Source of the DNA: Calamus simplicifolius
Lineage: Eukaryota > Streptophyta > Magnoliopsida > Arecales > Arecaceae
Direction of reading: 5' to 3'
Length of the DNA stretch: 64,000 nucleotides
Assembly (NCBI GenBank): GCA_900491605.1
Contig: UESW01004821.1
Coordinates: forward strand, 124,001 to 188,000
Below, in pieces: positions 57,932 through 64,000 of this stretch. Positions within the stretch are counted from its first letter, which is position 1, and each line of letters starts with the position of its first letter. The translations under genes were made by a program, and so were the position numbers. The notes under the pieces are model-generated. The model worked only from the letters and a program-made list of their open reading frames with translations. It was not told the DNA's origin and searched no databases.

Positions 57932-60900
57932 ATGCCACCTCTAGAAAAGTTGCTTAACGTGGCCGAATGGTACGGGTTTGTGGATAAGTGATATGATCGC
58001 GCCGCTCCTGATGTCCTTTCATCTTCCTCTAAGGATGGCATAAAAAACTTTCTGAACCCTAAAGGTCCTTCATTTGTTGCTCGAGTAGCCGCTGGTGTCC
58101 TAAATTTCCTTCACTATTGTTTCTTCCATCTTTTTCCTATATGGAGATGAATGGTTTCATTTGTGAACGAATACCACGAATAAAGAAGCACCAAAAGGAG
58201 AAAATGGTGGAAGAAAGCGAAGAAATTGTTCTTTATTCAAATAATGACGCGGCTCCTTTAGGTTTCGTTCCATATGAAGCTATAGAATTGGAAAGAGGTA
58301 AACATCACCTTGATTCCTTTATTCAGATATTATAACATCCTTTCTTAAAATATTATGATACCCTAGTTCAGATATAATGGCACCTAGCTGACAAATATAT
58401 TTATCCCATCTGTTTCAGATGACTTGAGAATTATTCCAATCCCTACAGTGAAGGCTTCCCAGTTGTTTAAGAATAGTTGCAAGCCGACCGTTTACGTTCA
58501 GAATGTTTGGAAGATGGGGTTTACTATACAACATACAAAACTTATCCGAAGGACCCCATTTGATGCCTTCATCGATATGCAGATGTTCTCAGTCGACGGA
58601 CGACTACTAGCAGACATCATACGATGTCACAATGGAGGCGAGGAGTTTATTTTCTGTGGCAAGGCAGTCTTATTCAGTACCGATGAAGTCACACTGATTC
58701 TGGGTCTTTTAGCTCATGAAAAGAAGATTGACATGTTCTGCCAATTGTTCAATGAAAGGTTACTCAGACGATTTGGCCGGGATTTAGATCTTCGTTAAAA
58801 AGGGTTGAAAAAGTTAATATATGGACTCCGATCATCCAAGATACAGGAGGATGTCGAGGACACTGTCAGACTTTGGATCGCCTACATGTTTGCCATGTTC
58901 TTGGCTCCAAAGTCTAATCAGACATATCCACAATATCTCATCTAGCACTTGGATGACTTAACTCAACTGGAGAGGATCGACTAGGCTTTCGTATTCAAGG
59001 AGTTAATCATTCTGGCTCTCCCAGAAGTCGCTGCTTGCTTGCAATTTGAGGAGCCGGTCTACTCAAAGAGAGTAAACAAGGTTAGGAGGCAGCCTATCCT
59101 GTTCGGATGCTCGACAACGCTAGTGGTAAGGATTATTGAGATGCAGAAAGAGTATCGTTATTATAATTTTTTATAAATATATTTTTTTATATTTCAAAAT
59201 TATCATGTTCAGGCATAGTTTCTCGAGCATACATCAATGCAAGCACCAGCATATCCCAATAAACTACCTCGGCTGTTGAAGTGGTATGACAACCAATTGA
59301 AGGTCCAGTCTATTCGGGTTGCCAACATGCAACCTCATGACTTGGTAAGCTAATTCATTGCTCTATTGCTTTGATCATATTTTTTACTTAATTTATTAAT
59401 ATTTATTTTAAATTAATTTGTTTATTATCTTACCTTGTAGTTGGAGGGAGCTACTGTACCAATGTCACAAGAGCACTGGCTTCTCACTCCATAGACAGTA
59501 GCGTTCCCTGAACCAACAGAAAGTTGTGCAAGCTATGCCGAGTTGAGGATTGAATTGGGATGTGTTAAGGATCAACTCGACGATGTCAGGAACAAGCTTG
59601 CTATAGCTGAGAGCCTTCTCAGTTCATTGCTCAAAAAGGAGAGCAATGCAAGAAATGCGGAGGACAAGAGGGAGGGGAAGACAGAGGAGGGGCATTCCCT
59701 GGAGTGTCTTTCCAAGCCTAGGAATGCAAATACAGAGGAGAATAAGAGGGAGGAGAAGCATTCCTTGGAGTATCAAACTGAGCCTAGGAATGCAAATACG
59801 GAGGAGAAGAAGAGGGAGGAGGAGAATTCCTTGGAGTGTCAAACTGAGCTTGGGAATGCAAATACAAAGGGAAAGAAAAGGGAGGAAGGGCATTCCTTCG
59901 AGTGTCCAATTGAGCCTGGGAATGTAAATACAGAGGGGGAGAAGAGGGAGGAAGAGAATTCCTTCGAGTGTTCAATTTAGCCTGGGAATGCAAATATAGA
60001 GGAGGAGAAGAGGGAGGAGGGGCATTTCTTGGATTATCAAACAGAGCCTGGGAATGTAAATAAAAAGGAGGAGAAGAGAGGGGAGGGGCATTCTATGGAG
60101 GGCCAAGAGGAGCTAAAATCCGAGGAAATAATTGTCATCCCTGCCCCCTCTGATAATAAACTTGTTACCACTGCACCCTCTGATAATAAAATTGTTGCCC
60201 CTACGCCAAAGGGTGATGAGGGGGACATACAATTCGTTGGAATGACTTCGCTTATTAAGAGGGTTAAAAAAGAGCCCAAGAAGCGTAAGGCATCCAAGAT
60301 CACAGGAGATTCTTATGAGATAGCCCATTCTAGAAAGTCATTGAAGATAGTGGGCACATCAAAGGCCGACATAAGAATCGACGAAGATGACCAAATTATG
60401 ATCAAATTTTTTTTTGAGCAAATGAATAACCAAGAGATCATGTACATCAATAAATTAGGTGGCGCCATTACAAGAAAAAGTCTTCAAGATCTCATTAACA
60501 AAGATATGATAATGGACGATGTAAGTATCTCAGAAAACCTTTTCTTGATGTTGATTTTAGAATATTATTAATCGGTTTACATTGTATTGGCAGATTATTA
60601 ATGCTGAGCAGAAGTTTTTGATGAGGACCTGGACAGAGCATCCGGACCGATATCATAAGTGTATCTTTGCATCTATTTTCACAACCTCTTTGTGTCTAAA
60701 TTCTCCATTAACTGCTCATGAACTCGCTGCAATAGCCGGGGCTACGATATTTAACAGTGTAACGATGAAGAAAAGGCCCAATTTTGGTTTCTTTTCTCCA
60801 TCATTAACTCGGATAATTCGCACTGGCATCTAGTTGCTGTCGACATGGGAAGAAAGGTGTTTATGCACTTGAATTCATTAAAATGCAACGGCAGGTACAA

Positions 60901-61204
60901 GGCCAATGCAAAGAAATAGCATATCATTCTTGGTCATATATTCCATATATACTGCGATAAGGAAGAGGTGATGAATTGGCCGATGGAAGAGATTCCGGAT
61001 TGCCCAAGCCAACCTTCCGGATCACTGGATTGAGACCTCTACTGTCTAAAGTACATAGAATGCCTTGCTTATCGGAACAATCCTGATATGAAGATAGATT
61101 TCACGAAAGATAAAATAAGAGATTACTGGCGACAATTAGCAGCGACGATATTGAGAGAAGGCCTCAACCAAAAGATCGATGAGTTTGTGACAAACTGTTC
61201 TTAA
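57932..61204 (+). pseudogene. Transposon-borne Ulp1/C48 cysteine protease-like gene, decayed
   Basis: Proposed exons, all with consensus GT/AG borders and in matching phase: 57932-58299 (ATG at 57932, MPPLEKLLNVAEWYGF, a stop and a frameshift near 58140), 58419-59125, 59213-59344, 59441-60520, 60594-61204. Exon 2 encodes a plant transposon domain like DUF1985 (RLLADIIRCHNGGEEFIFCG). Exon 4 carries a 22-residue repeat. Exon 5 ends in a SUMO-protease-like domain: HWHLVAVDMG, CPSQPSGSLD, LYCLKYIECLAY. A one-base shift lies just before the His motif (~60790), the usual Asp position reads Asn, and the catalytic Cys codon is TGA (61031-61033). Further stops at 58796, 58945, 58981, 59216 and 59977 are mostly Trp- or Gln-to-stop. 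Such genes ride in plant MULE-type and other DNA transposons; their role is uncertain. Confidence 0.78.
59654..60115 (+). repeat. 66-bp coding minisatellite
   Basis: About seven units, each 66 bp (for example starting at 59720, 59786 and 59852), encode a 22-residue acidic repeat such as NANTEEKKREEENSLECQTE. The length keeps the frame. One unit has a TAG (59977). Confidence 0.92.
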
Positions 61205-61379
61205 TTTTTTCATTCTTCATTGATTGAAAATTTGATATAATTTATTCATACTGACATTGTTTCAGAATTTATGCAATTATAAAATTTTTATATGGATGTC
61301 ATGATGCTTTATATAGATGTTAGAAATATTGTCATTATACTTATGCCTTTTTTACTTCCGAGTTTCTTAAGTTTTTATC

Positions 61380-62782
61380 TAGGAAGTCATAATTTGAAAA
61401 ACTAGAGTGTCGTAAATTGAGAATTGGGGTGTCGTATAGCTAATCTGTGATATCTTAAGTTTTGGCCTTTCGGGTGTCATTGCATTAAAGCTAGGGTATC
61501 GTTATGTGAGAACTATGGTGTCATAACAACCTAAATCGGGGATGCCATAGGTTCCTGCCTTAATAGTCTCTACTCAGGTGTCTTCGCTTTAAATCTAGGA
61601 TATCATTACATGAGAACTGGGTGTTGTAACAGCCTCAATCGGGGATGTCGTCGGTTCATACCTTAACAGTCCCCGCTCGGGTGTCGTCGCTTTAAAGATA
61701 GGGTGTGTTACATCATAACTGTGGTGTCATCGCAGCATAAATATATGATGTCGTAAGTTTTGGCCTTTCGAGTGTCATCGCATTAAAGCTAGGGTGTCGT
61801 TAGATGAGAACTGGGGTATCGTAACAGCCTAAATTGGGGATGTCGTCGTTTCCTACCTTAACAGTCCCCGCTTAGGTATCGTCGCATTAAAGCTAGAGTG
61901 TCGTTACATGAGAACTTGGGTATCGTAACAGCCTAAATCGGGGATATCGAAGGTTTCTGCCTTAACAGTCCCTGCCCGGGTGTCATCGCTTTAAAGCTAG
62001 GATGTCGTTACATGAGAACTATGATGTTGTAATAGCCTCAATCGAGAATGTTGTAGGATTTGGCCTTTCAGGTGTCATCGCATTAAAGCTAGGGTGTCAT
62101 TAGATAAGAACTGGGGTGTCGTAATAGCCTAAATTAGGGATGTCGTCGGTTCCTACCTTAACAGTCCCCGTTCGGGTGTTGTCACTTTAAAGCTAGGGTG
62201 TCGTTACATGAGAACTGTGGTATCGTAACAGTCTAAATTGGGGATGTCGTAGGATTTGACCTTTCGGGTATCATCGCATTAAAGCTAGGGTGTCGTTAGA
62301 TGAGAACTGGGGTGTCGTAATAGCCTAAATCGGGGATATCGTCGGTTCCTGCCTTAACAGTCCCCGTTCGGGTGTCATTGCATTAAAGCTAGGGTATCAT
62401 TACGTGAGAATTTGGGTGTCATAACAGCCTAAATCGGGGATATCGTAGGTTCCTGCCTTAACAGTCCCTGCTCGGGTGTTGTCGCTTTAAAGCTAGGGTG
62501 TTGTTACGTGAGAACTATGGTATCGTAACAGCCTAAATTAGGGATGTCGTAGGATTTGACCTTTCGGGTGTCATCGCATTAAAGCTAGGGTATCGTTAGA
62601 TGAGAACTGGGGTGTCCTCATAACATAAATCGAGGATGTCATAAGTTTTGGCCTTTTAGGTGTCATCGCATTAAAGTTAGGGTATTGTTAGATGAGAACT
62701 GGGGTATCGTAACAGCCTAAATTGGGAATGTCATCGGTTCCTGCCTTAAAAGTTTCTGTTCGGGTGTTGTCGCATTAAAGCT
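61380..62782 (+). repeat. Array B: ~100-bp tandem repeat
   Basis: About 13-14 units containing taaagctagggtgtcgttac, gagaactggggtgtcgtaac, agcctaaatcggggatgtcg and ttcctgccttaacagtcccc, with spacing 84-114 bp. The core GGTGTCGTAAC is the reverse complement of the GTTACGACACC-type motif of array A. The array ends at the insertion of the LTR at 62783. Confidence 0.92.
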
Positions 62783-64000
62783 TGTTGACCCAATTATTAA
62801 TTTTGATGATTAACAAAAGACATGAGTATATTCATTATGTTTCTAATAAATTTAAGAAGTTTTTCAGGCATTGAGAATGTTTAATCAGTCAAAAGGTATA
62901 AGGAAATAAGTTTTGAATCGAATTTTAATGGAAATTATTTAAGTTCAAAACTTAGAGTCGACACCTCAATTGTCTAGAGCTGACCGCAGGGTGTATCAGA
63001 ACTTTTCTAGAATTTTGGCACTGTCCGGAGTCGACACCTAGAGTTTCAGAGCCGATTCCAGCATGAGATACAGAGAAGTGGTTTCTGCGTCAGTTTCCAG
63101 AGCCGACACCTAAAAGTTGTGGAACCGGCACTTAAGTTTCTGGAGCCGACTCTAACCTGAGTACAGAGAGCATGTTTTTTGGACATAGTTAGAGTCGACA
63201 CCTTTGAAATCTGGAGCCGACTCCCGAAGGCGCCGAGCTGACACTTAACTTTTTCAGAGCCGACTCCTCAACGAACTTCTTATTACTATTTTTGGACACC
63301 CCGACTTGGAGCCGACACCTGAAAAGTTGGAGCCGACTCCAACCTGTCAGGAACAGATTTTCAAATGTCAGAACGAACTCCAACGGTAATATTTTTTTCA
63401 CCTAATCTCTAACGACTATTTTTCTGTGTGTGCAGAAGCAATCCAACCACTCTGTAATGGCTATATTTTTTACCTAAACTTGGATTAAGAGATCTATAAA
63501 AAGGGGAACCGTCCGTTTGAAAAAGAGAAGAGAAAAATCGAGAAAAATACTTTGTGAAAAAGAGAGAGAAATCAAGAGGAAAGACTCAGAGCTCAAATCC
63601 ATCAATCCTAGAGAGTTCAAAGAGAAATCCAAAGCACTCAAAGTTCAGAATCAAGGATTTTCCAAAAAGGAAGAAAGCAAAAGCCCTGTTTCTCTCCAAC
63701 TTCTCAACTGCAATTTTTGTGAAGAATCTGAGCTGAGGCCTGATTCAATCTTTCAAAGGAGAAGAAGAAAAGAAGAAAAACTCAATCCAAATCACTTCAA
63801 ACAGGCTTTTCTTACCTTGTTTATTTAATTGCATATTTGCTCATTTGAGGAGCTGTTTTGTATTAAAAACTCTATTTTTATTGTTGTTTGCTAATTCAAT
63901 CAGGGATTGAATTAGTGGAGGTAGTTACCTCGGACAAGCTAAGGATAGCTTGTGGTTGGGTTTTGTGCTGGTGAGCCTAAAAAACCAGCTGGGTTCGTTG
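62783..64000 (+). mobile_element. SIRE/Maximus-style Copia LTR, incomplete at window end
   Basis: Begins tgttgacccaattattaatt with gatgattaacaaaagacatg, inserted in array B. 62955-63370 holds about 15 gagccgac/gagtcgac modules. A TATA box (63495-63504) precedes a purine-rich putative transcript start, and the sequence continues through a long R/U5 zone to the window edge. No coding region lies within the window; the short ORFs here are LTR sequence. Confidence 0.65.
63495..63504 (+). promoter_or_regulatory. LTR TATA box
   Basis: tataaaaagg preceded by gatc, about 710 bp into the LTR; the usual place for the U3/R promoter in long Copia LTRs. Confidence 0.6.

Overview
This is a 64-kb stretch of nuclear DNA from a flowering plant, almost certainly a monocot. 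I could not fix the genus; a palm or related monocot is only a guess. The evidence is a plant P-class PPR gene, a GC-rich intronless CCCH zinc-finger pseudogene, a plant RLCK kinase exon, and dense nested transposons of plant type: Copia elements primed by initiator Met-tRNA, hAT, CACTA, MITE-like elements and a Ulp1-bearing DNA element. The only host gene that looks intact is the PPR gene, which runs in from the left edge. Nearly everything else is transposon, repeat or broken gene.

Layout. 1-1389: 3' part of the PPR gene. 1390-5480: non-coding, then GC-rich LTR-like sequence. 5485-6765: internally deleted hAT element. 6780-8165: truncated, frameshifted ankyrin/tandem-CCCH zinc-finger pseudogene (minus). 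9400-10003: second hAT relic. 10440-14505: AT-rich DNA with MITE-like termini around a possible 5' end of a minus-strand gene. 15147-20256: G/C-rich hairpin and direct repeat, then the promoter end of a CACTA element whose subterminal region holds about 28 copies of an 87-bp satellite. 20257-22313: leader and LTR piece of Copia family A, cut by the CACTA end. 22370-22498: SINE-like retroposon with target-site duplication. 25601-25820: duplicated 70-bp block fused to a kinase exon. 26456-33311: Copia A with both LTRs and a gag-deleted, decayed polyprotein.

33316-44032 is a giant foldback: two arms of about 2 kb around a 14-nt loop. Each arm carries a fragment of a bifunctional nuclease (BBD/DUF151) gene. 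Copia B (33503-40143, perfect 5-bp target duplication) lies in the left arm, and the right arm preserves the empty site. After the foldback come a small TATA-driven minus-strand ORF and a ~230-bp tandem array. The block 35290-46845 recurs as 47546-~56973, and the second copy begins exactly at an ambiguous base (N, 47545). In the second copy the array continues into a decayed Ulp1/C48 protease gene (57932-61204), then an inverted-sense ~100-bp array, then a Copia LTR that runs off the window.

How the parts relate. The foldback, if transcribed, would give a long hairpin RNA matching a host nuclease gene. At five sites in one 240-bp stretch its arms agree within a copy and differ between copies, which looks like arm-to-arm gene conversion. 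The two arrays flanking the Ulp1 gene share a short motif in opposite orientation and look like the ends of one DNA transposon. Two single N bases mark probable assembly joins, so the long-range order at 28469 and 47545 is not secure.
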